Assembly (NCBI RefSeq): GCF_018812025.1
Contig: NC_063045.1
Location: 19,935,420-19,999,419 of the forward strand
Length of the DNA stretch: 64,000 nucleotides
Direction: 5' to 3'
From: Megalobrama amblycephala
Taxonomy: Eukaryota; Chordata; Actinopteri; Cypriniformes; Xenocyprididae
The translations under genes were made by a program, and so were the position numbers. The first letter of the stretch is position 1. Each line of letters opens with the position of its first letter. Of the stretch, positions 38,176 to 48,349 are shown piece by piece. The notes beneath the pieces were generated by a model. That model saw only the letters and a list, made by a program, of their open reading frames with translations, had not been told where the DNA came from and did no database searches.

Positions 38176-38324
38176 GGAGGTGGGTTAACCGGGTCATTAA
38201 CGTGTTGTATTTATTGTATGATATAAACAACGCGATCTATTTCGGCTCACCGACAGTCGCTGATCTCACTGGGTTGTCGCTTCCTCGAGGCTGTACTGTA
38301 TGGCGGGCCGGAAGGTCCAAAAAT

Positions 38325-38459
38325 ATGGCTACCGACTTGTCGCGGGAATTCACTATACAATTGCCAGTAGCCACTGAGTTTACCACTGATAGGCCGGCGG
38401 TGCATCTGCATACACACTCTCCTCACGCAGCGAACGACTCACTTTCCTCACACAGCTGA
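38325..38459 (+). CDS. Short divergent ORF running into the inverted duplication
   Basis: An ATG in fair context (aaaatATGGCT), about 150 bp upstream of the rfesd-like start and on the opposite strand, opens 44 codons starting MATDLSREFTIQLPVATEF. The first 30 or so codons are unique sequence; the rest is read from the CG-rich repeats of the inverted duplication. It could be the first exon of a divergent gene truncated by the duplication, or chance. Confidence 0.25.
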   Translation: MATDLSREFTIQLPVATEFTTDRPAVHLHTHSPHAANDSLSSHS

Positions 38460-38705
38460 CCACTGACTCTCCTCAGCCGGCGACTCACTTTCCTCACGCA
38501 GCGGACGAATCACTTTCCTCACGCAGCCGGCGACTCACTTTCCTCACGCAGCCGGCGACTCACTTTCCGCAGCCGGCGACTCACTTTCCGCAGCCGACGA
38601 CTCACTTTCCGCAGCCGGCGAGTCACTTTCCGCAGCCGGCGAGTCACTTTCTGCAGCCGGCGACTCACTTTCTGCAGCCGGCGACTCACTTTCCTCACGC
38701 AGCAT
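38440..38705. repeat. CG-rich minisatellite, left arm
   Basis: Around eleven tandem units of gcagccggcgactcactttc, some extended by ctcac, 19-26 bp each. It is very CpG-rich for this window and has a mirror copy in the right arm. Confidence 0.85.
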
Positions 38706-38885
38706 TAACTCTCCTCACGTTTCTTTTCAAATACTGTGATGGTGCAATAACTAACTACATCAAGTAAAATTGATCATTTTTGTGTTGTAAATGTAATTTA
38801 TTCTGAAGCAATATTCCCATCAGTGTTCTGTAAACTGTTACTGTTAAGATGTAAACTGTTAATCATCAGATTTGTATATGCCCCC

Positions 38886-39212
38886 TTAAAGGGATAGGTC
38901 AATCAAAAATAAAAATTCTGTCATCATTGACTACCTTCTAGTTGTTCCGAACCTGTATGAGTTTCTTCTTCTGTTGAACTAAAAATATATTTTGAATGTC
39001 AGTAAACAAACAGCTGACTGTAAAGTGACTTTCATAGTAGGAAAAAAAAAAAAATATGGAAGTCACTGGCTACCATCAACTGGTTACTGACATTCTTCAA
39101 AATATCATCCTTTTCTTTCTTCTGTTGAACTAAACTCATATAGGTTTGGAACAAACTAGAGTGTAAGTCAATGATGACAGAATTATCATTTAGGTTTAAC
39201 TGTCCCTTGGAA
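38886..39212. mobile_element. TTAA-type MITE in left arm
   Basis: Starts TTAA|AGGGATAGGTCAATC and ends near aactgtccctt. It is a small palindrome around the A-run at about 39042. The same element in reverse is at about 40290-40625. Confidence 0.6.
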
Positions 39213-40289
39213 TTGATTGTCATGGCATTTTTTTATTTTTTTTTTTACCTTTATAAAAAGGTAATTTTCCCCTAACCTTGGCTATCAATCTCATGTTAAT
39301 TAGAATAACTCACTCTAGGGCTTTTATTATTTTTTCCACGGCAGAGGAAACAGAATCTGCATCAGAAGTGGCATTTAGATGCATGTATAAAATTGAATAT
39401 GAATGTGCAAAACAAGCATGAAAAACACTGTTTAACAACTTTACAATAAAGATATATAAAGCTTTTGTGGATTTTACAAATTATCTTTATACAATATATA
39501 CAATATTCTGAAAAAGTGACATTTCCCTTTTTGCAAAGTTCAGATGTTGATAAAATATATAACTTTAACTAAAGATAAATTTTTGATTTGCAGCTGTCAT
39601 GCTTAAACACTGGTTCTGCAGATTTTTGACATTTCAAATTTGCATTGTTTTTGTAACCATCACATTAGTTTATGGTATACGCTACTTTCATGTTTTTTTT
39701 AAAAAAAAATTTAATCAGCTTACAACAGATTCCTTATTTGATAACACTATTCAAAAGAGCATTCACTACAAATAACATTTTAAACAAGGCACCAACAGCT
39801 TGGGCCCCTAAACAGTGACTGTTTCACTGAGTCTAATGTGATGGTTACAAAAACAATGCAATTTTGAAATGTCAAAAATCTGCAGAACCAGTGTTTAAGC
39901 ATGACAGCTGCAAATCAAAAATGTATCTTTAGTTAAAGTTATATATTTTATCAACATTTGAACTTTGCAAAAAGGGAAATGTCACTTTTTCAGAATATTG
40001 TATATTAAAGATAATTTGTAAAATCCACAAAAGCTTTATAGATCTTTATTGTAAAGTTGTTAAACAGTGTTTTCATGCTTGTTTTGCACATTCATATTCA
40101 ATTTTATACATGCATCTAAATGCCACTTCTGATGCAGATTCTGTTTCCTCTGCCGTGGAAAAATAACGGTAAAAGCCCTACAGTGAGTTATTCTAATTAA
40201 CATGAGACTGATAGCCAAGGTTAGGGGAAAAGTACCTTTTTAAAAAAGGTAAAAAAAAAAAAAAAAATGCATGAAATCAATTTCAAGGG

Positions 40290-40625
40290 ATCGTTAAACC
40301 TGATAATTGATGATAATAATGATAATGATAATTCTGTCATCATTGACTTACACTCTAGTTTGTTCCAAACCTATATGAGTTTAGTTCAACAGAAGAAAGA
40401 AAAAGGATGATATTTTGAAGAATGTCAGTAACCAGTTGATGGTAGCCAGTGACTTCCAATTTTTTTTTTTTCCTACTATGAAAGTCACTCTCTACAGTCA
40501 GCTGTTTGTTTACTGACATCAAAATATATTTTAGTTCAACAGAAGAAAGAAACTCATACAGGTTCGGAACAACTAGAAGGTAAGTCTGATGACAGAATTT
40601 TTATTTTTGATGACCTATCCCTTAA
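40290..40625. mobile_element. TTAA-type MITE in right arm
   Basis: Reverse-complement counterpart of 38886-39212, ending gacctatcccttaagg. It includes a small gataat expansion near 40305-40335 that is absent from the left arm. Confidence 0.6.
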
Positions 40626-40794
40626 GGGGCATATACAAATCTGATGATTAACAGTTTACATCTTAACAGTAACAGTTTACAGAACACTGATGGGAATATT
40701 GCTTCAGAATAAATTACTTTACAACACAAAAATGTCTTTTACTAGATGTATTATTATTGCACCATAATATTTGAAAAGAAACGTGAGGAGAGTT

Positions 40795-41089
40795 AATGCT
40801 GCGTGAGGAAAGTAGTCGCCGGCTGCAGAAAGTGACTCGCCGGCTGCGGAAAGTGACTCGCCGGCTGCGGAAGTGAGTCGTCGGCTGCGGAAAGTATCGC
40901 CGGCTGCGTGAGGAAAGTGAGTCCCGGCTGCGTGAGGAAAGTATTCGTCCGCTGCGTGAGGAAAGTGAGTCGCCGGCTGCGTGAGGAAAGTATTCGTCCG
41001 CTGCGTGAGGAAAGTGAGTCGCCGGCTGAGGAGAGTCAGTGGTCATGTGTGAGGAAAGTGAGTCGTTCGTTGCGTGAGGAAAGTGAGTC
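40795..41089. repeat. CG-rich minisatellite, right arm
   Basis: Mirror of the left minisatellite: units of gaaagtgagtcgccggctgc with several internal deletions and extra gtgaggaaagtattcgtcc variants. It produces a long spurious minus-strand frame. Confidence 0.85.
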
Positions 41090-41224
41090 CAAAACTGAGT
41101 AGTCGTTCGCTGCGTGAAGCATAGTGGTGAGTGGTGAGTCTCTTTGTTCTCCAGAAACATTTGTGCTGATATAGCATTTGTAAAGGGGTCTCCAAAGGCT
41201 CGTTTAACAACCCTGCTGGGAGAA

Positions 41225-41400
41225 AAACAAAAGAGCTAAAACCAGCCTGGACATGGTTTAAGCTGGTTTCCCAGCCTAGCCCAAGCTGGTGTCTCAGCAT
41301 GACCAGCTAAAATAGTGGTCTCTAAAACCCCCTCTAAAACCAGCTTGCTATGACCAGGCTGAAAGAACAGTTAAAACCAGTCCACTTTTCTTTTTTTTAG
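41225..41400. repeat. Accagctt-type interspersed repeat
   Basis: Repeated words taaaaccagc, agctggtt and accagctt in both orientations, as in a widespread fish minisatellite-like repeat. Confidence 0.5.
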
Positions 41401-42129
41401 GGTTTTAGACGTTTTTGTTCATCAGGGAAGATTAGAATAAAAATCATAATTTGTAGACTTTTTGTGCACTTGTGCAGCGTTCTGTTAGTACTCAAAAATG
41501 TGAAGGAAATTAAAACAAACCTACCCTGTCTAGTTTATTACAATATACTTAACTCAAAATCAAAGAATAAAGCTCTCAGTGATTAGAACAACAAACAAAC
41601 AGAACAAAAACAGATCAAGCTATATCACAATGTCCTCGCAATTCTGCAAAGTTATTTCTCTATGATGTCCACCTTTGTGTTATGTCATCAGCTATTCACT
41701 TTTGTCTGAATTATTCATAATCAGCATAATTTATTAAGTCATATTAGTTCCATAAGCATAATCAGCCATGCACCAAAACTGAGTAGAAGCATACTCTTTG
41801 TTCTCCAGAAACATTTGTGCTGATATAGCATTTGTAAAATAGATGTGATATGACTGAACATCTGGTTGAGCACTATGAAAAAGTGGACAAGGCCAGTGTC
41901 CTGTATTTTCTCAACACTGTAATCTAGTATGAGATGAATGGGACTACTTAAATGAGAGAACCATTCTGAACCCATGCTAAGACAGCTTCACACAGCCCAA
42001 GCATTAAATGTAGGATAACAGGTTCTCCGGTCAATTACATCCAGCTCTAGACAAACACTCAAAGCCTATTTATCATTAGAAGCACATTTCACATTCCCCT
42101 CAATTGAAGAATTTTTAAAACCCTCTTGA

Positions 42130-42408
42130 ACTTCGGTAAAGTTGGTTTTATATTCGCACATTCAGACTTCTGATAAATTCAGACTTTCCAATAAATGTGC
42201 AATAAATTAATTTTAAGCAGCAACATGATATTGACAACCAACGATTGTCAACTTACAACATTTTTCACAGTCGATCAAAATAGGCAAGTATTGTTTTAAT
42301 GGCATATTTACTTGTGAATGTCCACTGAATGTCCAATGTAGTGTGATTAACAAGGCTATTGAATACGGATGTCCGAATGTGCGAATATAAAACCATCTTT
42401 ACCGAAGT
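42130..42408. mobile_element. Mutator-like MITE, 9-bp target duplication
   Basis: Near-identical inverted ends begin ACTTCGGTAAAG (42130) and continue through ggttttatattcgcacatt, roughly 36-40 bp. The right end finishes CTTTACCGAAGT at 42408. Both sides carry the perfect 9-bp duplication CCCTCTTGA (42121-42129 and 42409-42417). Long TIRs with a 9-bp duplication point to a MULE-type element. Confidence 0.8.
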
Positions 42409-42859
42409 CCCTCTTGAGCCACTCTGCAACTGGTATTTTTAATATTTATTCTGCTATATTCTCTCATATAAATTACATATTAAAATTTTATTTTATTATT
42501 ATTGCTTTTCAATTCCAACAGGTTGGTGTATTTTATGTCCCCATGACACAATACTGAATATTATTTTACATAAAATATTAATCAATTTTCATGCCACATG
42601 GTTTTTTAATGCATAGATGTACCCTGATTAATTAAATTCATAATGATTAGTACCTAAGAATAATAAAAAAAAAAACTTTTTGAAGCACTTGACATGCAAA
42701 TTCCCATATCCCCAATTGTTTTCTCAACTTCACTTCGAAATAATAGTTATAAATATTTCTAAATTAGCATTTTTGAGTAATATGCACATTTACATATTCT
42801 CTTTGACATAAAATTCAGTATATTGTGGTAAATATTTTTTAGTATAAAACCATTATATT

Positions 42860-43245
42860 TTATGCCGTGTACGGTATCTCAAACCCCAGTCCACCCTGTT
42901 GCACTGGTGCTACTTGCCCTATATAAAATCTTAAGCAAATGCCCTAAATTATATGACTTGCTACAAATTATATCACTTCTTTGGATGTATAGCAACTCCA
43001 AAAACCAAGTACGTTTCAGTCATAAACTTTTCTCTCTTTTCCTTATTTTTAGAAGGCTTATCTAATAGCATAAACAATATGTCCACCCTGCTGTGTCGAT
43101 TTATATATATAGACTTTATCTATTAAAATTCTTCCTAAATGTAAATCTTCTGCTAGCATGATGTTCTTTCCTAGCTAGCTTCATTAGCTTCAAACGTCCA
43201 CCCTGCTACTCACTGCATTGCAAAAATAACAGGGTGGAAAAATGT
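42860..43245. repeat. Repeat with CCACCCTG inverted ends
   Basis: CCACCCTGTTGCA near 42891 is matched in inverse by TGCAAAAATAACAGGGTGG near 43218-43239, and two further gtccaccctgct words occur between. It is probably a decayed DNA transposon. Confidence 0.35.
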
Positions 43246-43763
43246 CCAATAATATGAATGTGAAATGTAAAATATTTGGTCAGGATTATTAGGTTATACT
43301 AGCCTGACCAGTGAGTTAGACCTGTCTGTAGATATTTTCTCCCTCTGAAAAGACTAAAAAGTAACTGAATTATATTTTATTTTTTCAACAAACCTGCTCA
43401 GTCCAAAATACACCAATGTTCTGCGAGGACACATATATAATAGACCAAGAAACTGAGAGTTTTATAAGCGTAAAATACGTTTTTTATGAGCTGAAATTAA
43501 TTGAGTCTACATGGAATATTAAAAATTCATCACACAAAGAACCACTGAATTAGTGAAGCCAAAAACTTACACTTTCCTATATGCAAATATTAATTTGAAA
43601 GATGAAGTGTGTAATTTATGCACTAGTGGTATTAAATGAAATTGCAAAATTCCAGAAATTTCACCTTTAACCTAAAATGTTGATAATTGAAAACAAAGAA
43701 TCATGTCCATGTCCATTTGTCAACTATTATTAAAGCTCAAAACAATGCATTAAATGAGCTTAC

Positions 43764-43959
43764 TATTTAATACAGTTATGCGTTGCCCAGAATTTCCATT
43801 GTTTGAAACAAGCCAGACAAGGGACTTGCACCAGTCTTCTGGCACGCAAGCGGATTCAGTAAGAGCATTTGTATAGTTTTCCGTGCTTGGTACAGTTTCA
43901 CACAGTGACTCATTCTTTGCCCGCACCACTTCAAGAACCGAACTCAAATCACCATAATT
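43764..43959 (-). CDS. Possible internal exon of an unidentified gene
   Basis: On the minus strand an acceptor (ctctcacacag) precedes a 196-nt open segment ending at a donor (AATA|GTAAGC). The frame starts NYGDLSSVLEVVRAKNESLC and continues through VPEDWCKSLVWLVSNNGN, with Cys, Trp and N-glycosylation-type sequons. No family recognised and no partner exons found, so this may be a relic or chance. Confidence 0.3.
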
Positions 43960-44324
43960 CTGTGTGAGAGAATATTTTTTGGCATGTTGCTCTAAATATT
44001 CCCCATATAATGTTTAGTTACACAGTGAGCTATATCTTAAAAATATAGGTTTGCACAGGCTCAAAATGTGACTGAAACATGACGTCATTTGTCAAAAGAA
44101 TGTTCTGAGCTCTAAATGTTCTTACTGTCAGTATTAATACTTCAGTCATATAAACCTGTTGGCCTCCATTTAAATAGAAACAAGTTCAAACTCATTCAGT
44201 CAAAAATGACATCATCCTTAATAAAGGTCAGCTCTGAATATGTGCATAACCTGTAATACATCACACACTTTTTTAAAGTCAAAATTCAAAGGTCAACGTT
44301 TATTAATTCTTTCCCCCAGTTAAA

Positions 44325-44327
44325 TAT

Positions 44328-44359
<32 letters not shown>

Positions 44360-44363
44360 AATT
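44325..44363. repeat. (AT)n microsatellite
   Basis: Short, interrupted AT dinucleotide tract. Confidence 0.9.
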
Positions 44364-44369
44364 ATTTAC

Positions 44370-46420
44370 AGCAGTTATATTAAATACAAATACCTCTGCT
44401 TTCTTTAATGGTTGATTCTGGATGTCAGTTTGGTTTCTTTCTCTCTTTTTTTCAAAACCATTGCATGCATTGTTACAATTACATTGTTTTATGAGGACTG
44501 TGATTATGATGTCATAGAACTGACATCATCCAAGGCACAAATCTGGCAGTTAAAAATGAACACAGTGTTTTTTAGATGGTTTCAATCTAATGATATAGCA
44601 AAGCAAAAATGCCAGACAGACAAAATGGCTTTTGCACAGAAAAGCTCATGAGTAACTTGCCGCAGGCATGTTGGCCTTGTTGAAAACGCTCCTAATGACA
44701 CAATATTGAAGCTTGGGCAAAACTTTACTCAAGCTGTGCTGGATCCACTGATGCAAAATATGACTGTTCCTCAAGCATCTATAGCCTCAAAGGTCTCCTG
44801 ATCCTCGAGCGTGGACACTGATCTCCAAAAAATGTGGTTTTCATTTGTGTAAGACCTGCTGAAAGCTTCTATTACATCAACAAAAATCATTCAACAGCAT
44901 GATTTGTTACCCCCCCAAATTTCTTATTTGCAATTAGTGTGACAGTCCAGCGGGTATGACTGATTGAAATCTGATTGAAATTATTCCCTAAAACACCTGT
45001 CCGGTGATTAAAAAGGTTAAGGTCCCTGCTATCCCTGAGGCGCTGGAGAATTATAGTGATATCCATTCTCCCTTTCTACCATTACTTTTCTTATCCAGAC
45101 ATGACTGAGATGCAAGGGGAGTTCCACAGGAAACAAAGCCCAACTTTGAACTTGGTTTACTGCTCTGAGAGAAACAAAAGCTGTTCCTTGGAGAGCCAGC
45201 TGATTAGGGTTCAACCGGGGTACGTGTGTATTTTATCCAGAAGCTGAAATGGAAGAAATTTAAGTGTCACCTCTCAATAGCCTTATTGCTAAGTGGGATT
45301 TTGGATACCGAGTGCCTTGCAGAGATTTTGTGGGTTTGTTAGTCTGATCCACAGATGATACATCTTTCTTTTGGGAGAATTTCTACGGTTAACACAGCAG
45401 GTATCATGAGACTACTGAACCTTGGAAGCCATGCAAGATATATATATAGAATTCTCAGAATTCTGAGGGGAAAAACAGTTTCTTATGGTGCGATGTATAA
45501 ACTTGAAATTCGAAATTCATAACGTAATTTGAGTTAACATCTCACACGAGATAGAAATAAAGTCAGAACTGTGAGATAAAAAGTCACTATTACTTTTTTA
45601 AATATTTTTGTACATTCTGGTTGTTAAACTGGGCAAACATTTTGTACCCTATCAAGCATGAATGATGGGGCACAGCTGCTAGTGCCTGCTGGGCTGAAGT
45701 CGGGATATATCGACTGGGTCCTCGAGAACGGAGGAAGTGTGGATGTTGATAAATGTCCTTAAGGGAGATGATGAACGCAAGCGTGGGGGATATCCATTCT
45801 CAGGTCTCTCCTGACCTCTGTGTCTGCTGAAATGATCAGTGCGTCCCTGACCCATCATGTTTTCACTCATAATTATATCCAGATACAGTGCTTGTTTGTC
45901 TGGAAGAGGCTGTTATCAGAGGACGACACATTCAGAAGATGAAAGAGGAATAAACACACAAGCCCTCGAGTCTTGTACGTATTCCCAAGGGTGGCCAGCC
46001 TCGTTTCCACCAAAATCTTTCATCTCTGCATACATGATTCATGATTGTTATTCTGGTTTATGCGTGAAAATCTCGGCGATCAGCCCGAGCGCAATCAGCG
46101 CTGTTTGTGGTATAATTTGAAAAGGTTGCACAAATGAAATCACAACACAAAAATGTATAGCTAGCAAAAAAGAGGTTGGTTTTTGGTTTAGCAGCTAGGT
46201 TTGGCTGGTTAGTATGGTATCCTGTTAGCCTCTGTTGGCAAATGTCCACCAAGACACAAAGAGCATCTTTTATTTATTGACAGCCATTCAAAATTAAACA
46301 ATGTTGATGTTTTTTCTGAGCTCTTGGTCATTTATGAAAGGTTTGAAGAATTATATGTATCAAAGAATGATCATTTTGGCTTTCACAGGCACAAACTTTT
46401 ACAGCATTGCCAATTAGTTA
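44370..46420. other. Intergenic, no confident gene
   Basis: Mostly single-copy in appearance. Two weak exon-like plus-strand segments were seen: one after an acceptor at about 44664 (open to a TGA near 44800) and one at about 45101-45219 between ttatccag and a gtacgt donor. Neither has partner exons or a recognisable motif. About 45460-45600 resembles the degenerate repeat at 959-1640. Confidence 0.3.
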
Positions 46421-46426
46421 ACCATA

Positions 46427-47198
46427 GCCACTTTTCCAGTGTTGGGCCGAACGGTTCTAAGAATGGTAAGGAACGGTTCCAGTTGTATTTCCACTTGAGT
46501 TTGGTTCGGCAAGGCACAATTAGGCTACAAATTAATAGTAAAATTAAAGCAGAACTAAGTAACTTTTTTTACCTTCATAAATAGTTTTCTAAGTCCTTAC
46601 GATGGTTAATTGACTTGTAGTGGTGTGTTTGTGGTGAGCACTAACCCCCTCTGGCACGTCTACGCCAAAAAACAGCACTTGCAAGTTGAGCTGCGCCGAC
46701 CCGACACAATCTCGCCTCATGTTCACGTTCACGTGAGAGTGAGAAAATGCTTTACGTTAATTCATATATTATGACTTTATAAGACAATTTTGAAAATGTC
46801 CCACCTCCATCGAGATTTCTTGTACTGTATTTGCAAAACTACTGCGCTGGTGAGCGTTGTAGTCGTTGTAGTCCAAAGCTGCGCTTGGAGTATTTACGAC
46901 AGTGTGATTCACTGAAGGAACCTGTAGGGGGAGCTTCGCAAATCTTGCTGAGTTCCGCTTTAAAAGAAATATATGAACATCTTTCATAATGGTTGCTATT
47001 CACATGTCATAGCCTATCGTCTGTAAACTCTTGCGTTACCAAGGCAATGAATGACGCATTTATATTGCATTCAAAGAGCTCTGTTATCAGCCCAACTGTG
47101 GAAAATGAAACCATATCCACATACTGTCTGGGCCGGATCTGCACAGAATGGAATGGTTAAGCAAAGAGAACAGTTTGGCCCAACGGTGGAAAAGCAGC
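46427..47198. mobile_element. TIR DNA transposon split by a TTAA MITE
   Basis: The left end gccacttttccagtgttggg (46427) is matched by the right end ccaacggtggaaaagcagc (to 47198); about 25 of 32 terminal bases pair. The interior is interrupted at 46548-46959 by a second element. Confidence 0.55.
46548..46959. mobile_element. TTAA-flanked MITE nested in the element at 46427-47198
   Basis: The ends AGCAGAACT (46548) and AGTTCCGCT (to 46959) are bordered by TTAA (46544-46547 and 46960-46963). Non-coding; belongs to a widespread fish family ending agcggaact. Confidence 0.6.
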
Positions 47199-47483
47199 TC
47201 TTGAAATCTTTAAATGTATTAGTCACTAGAGATCTGTGTTCTGACCCAAATCCAACAGAGCCCACAAGGCAAAAAACCACAGGGTTCTTCATGTTTAACC
47301 TGAAGTTTATTAGGGTTTTCCATTTTTATATAGGCCTATATATGTCTCAGGTTGTAACGGAGAGACTAAACAAATGAATAACACGAAGATCACAAAGATG
47401 ATGAAGGTTTAACAGGCTTTAATATCCAACAGGTATTTACACAACGATAATCCAGACACAACATAGACGAGACCCGACCCAAC

Positions 47484-47640
47484 TTAAAGGATTAGTTCAC
47501 TTTCAAATGAAAATTACCCCAAGCCATCCTAGGTGACTTTCTTCTTTCTGATGAACACAATCGGAGATATATTAATAAATATCTTGAACCATCTGAGCTT
47601 TTTACCAAGGAGTATGAAGCTGAAGAAAGTTCAGATTTCA
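47484..47640. mobile_element. Left-end fragment of the AGGATTAG foldback MITE
   Basis: Begins TTAA|AGGATTAGTTCACTTTC and matches the outer arm of 6173-6972 only for a short way; the right end is missing. Confidence 0.5.
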
Positions 47641-47649
47641 TATTAAAGT

Positions 47650-48345
47650 TTCAAAAAAGTTAGCTATTTCAACAAATTAAAGAAGTAATAATTAAATGCA
47701 TTATTTAATTTCTAAATGATTTCTTGCACGCTTTATTTTATTTTATTTAACAAACCACTGGGTTTTTATGTATAATCTAAGGAATATGTTAGGTTTGGAT
47801 TTGGAAGAAAACATTTAAAATATTTTTTTTACTTTATGTATAACTTTGGGACTATATGTTATAGGTTTGGATTTGTAAAAAATATTTAAAATATGTTTCA
47901 TATTATATTTTTTCATTTTAATGTTTCAATAAACTTAACAATAATAACGAATAATTAACAATTCCATTTTATTTCTAAATGATTTATTGCGCACAGTTTA
48001 TTTTATTTAAATGTTATTTTATTTTACAAACCGTTGCTTTTTATGTGTAACTGAAGGATCATGTTCAGTTTAGGTTTGTAAAACCATTTAAAATATTTTA
48101 AGTTTTCATTTTAACATTACAATAAAATTAGGTACTTCAACAAAGTAAATAATGAATAATTTAACTTATAGTTTCTACTGATTTATTGAACACTCTTTAT
48201 TTTATTTTATTTATTATGTTATTTTATTTTCATTTATTTTACAAACCATTGGGTTTATTTGAAGGTTTATGTAAGGTTTGGCTTTGTAAAAAAATATTTA
48301 AAATATTTTTTGTTTTTTATTAACATCTCAATAAAATTAGGTAGC
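47650..48345. repeat. AT-rich tandem repeat, about 230-bp unit, near 3 copies
   Basis: The ordered words 'caacaaa.taa', 'atttctaaatgattt', 'tttattttattt', 'acaaacc.ttg', 'aggtttgga/gtttgtaaa' and 'atttaaaatattt' recur about three times. Copies diverge and a partial unit is interspersed. The 80-codon plus frame here is repeat-derived. Confidence 0.55.
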
Positions 48346-48349
48346 GTTT

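Larger units (their letters stand above)
38417..41089. repeat. Giant inverted duplication (foldback), arms about 1.25 kb
   Basis: The left arm (38417-39668) and right arm (39833-41089) are reverse complements, with only small indels and substitutions, around a 164-bp spacer. Each arm contains, from outside in: a CG-rich minisatellite, a unique segment, a TTAA-type MITE copy, a T/A homopolymer, and a segment ending gtaaccatcacattag. The MITE is present in both arms, so the duplication post-dates it or the MITE travelled with it. It lies in the upstream region of the rfesd-like gene. No protein-coding capacity was seen. Confidence 0.88.

Noticed and set aside
38440..41089. Evenly spaced short repeats resembling a CRISPR array
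   Set aside because: Units are directly tandem without unique spacers, occur as mirror copies, and the DNA is vertebrate.
40714..41160. 148-codon minus-strand frame rich in Ser, Arg and His
   Set aside because: It is the translation of the right-arm minisatellite, with no splice or start context.
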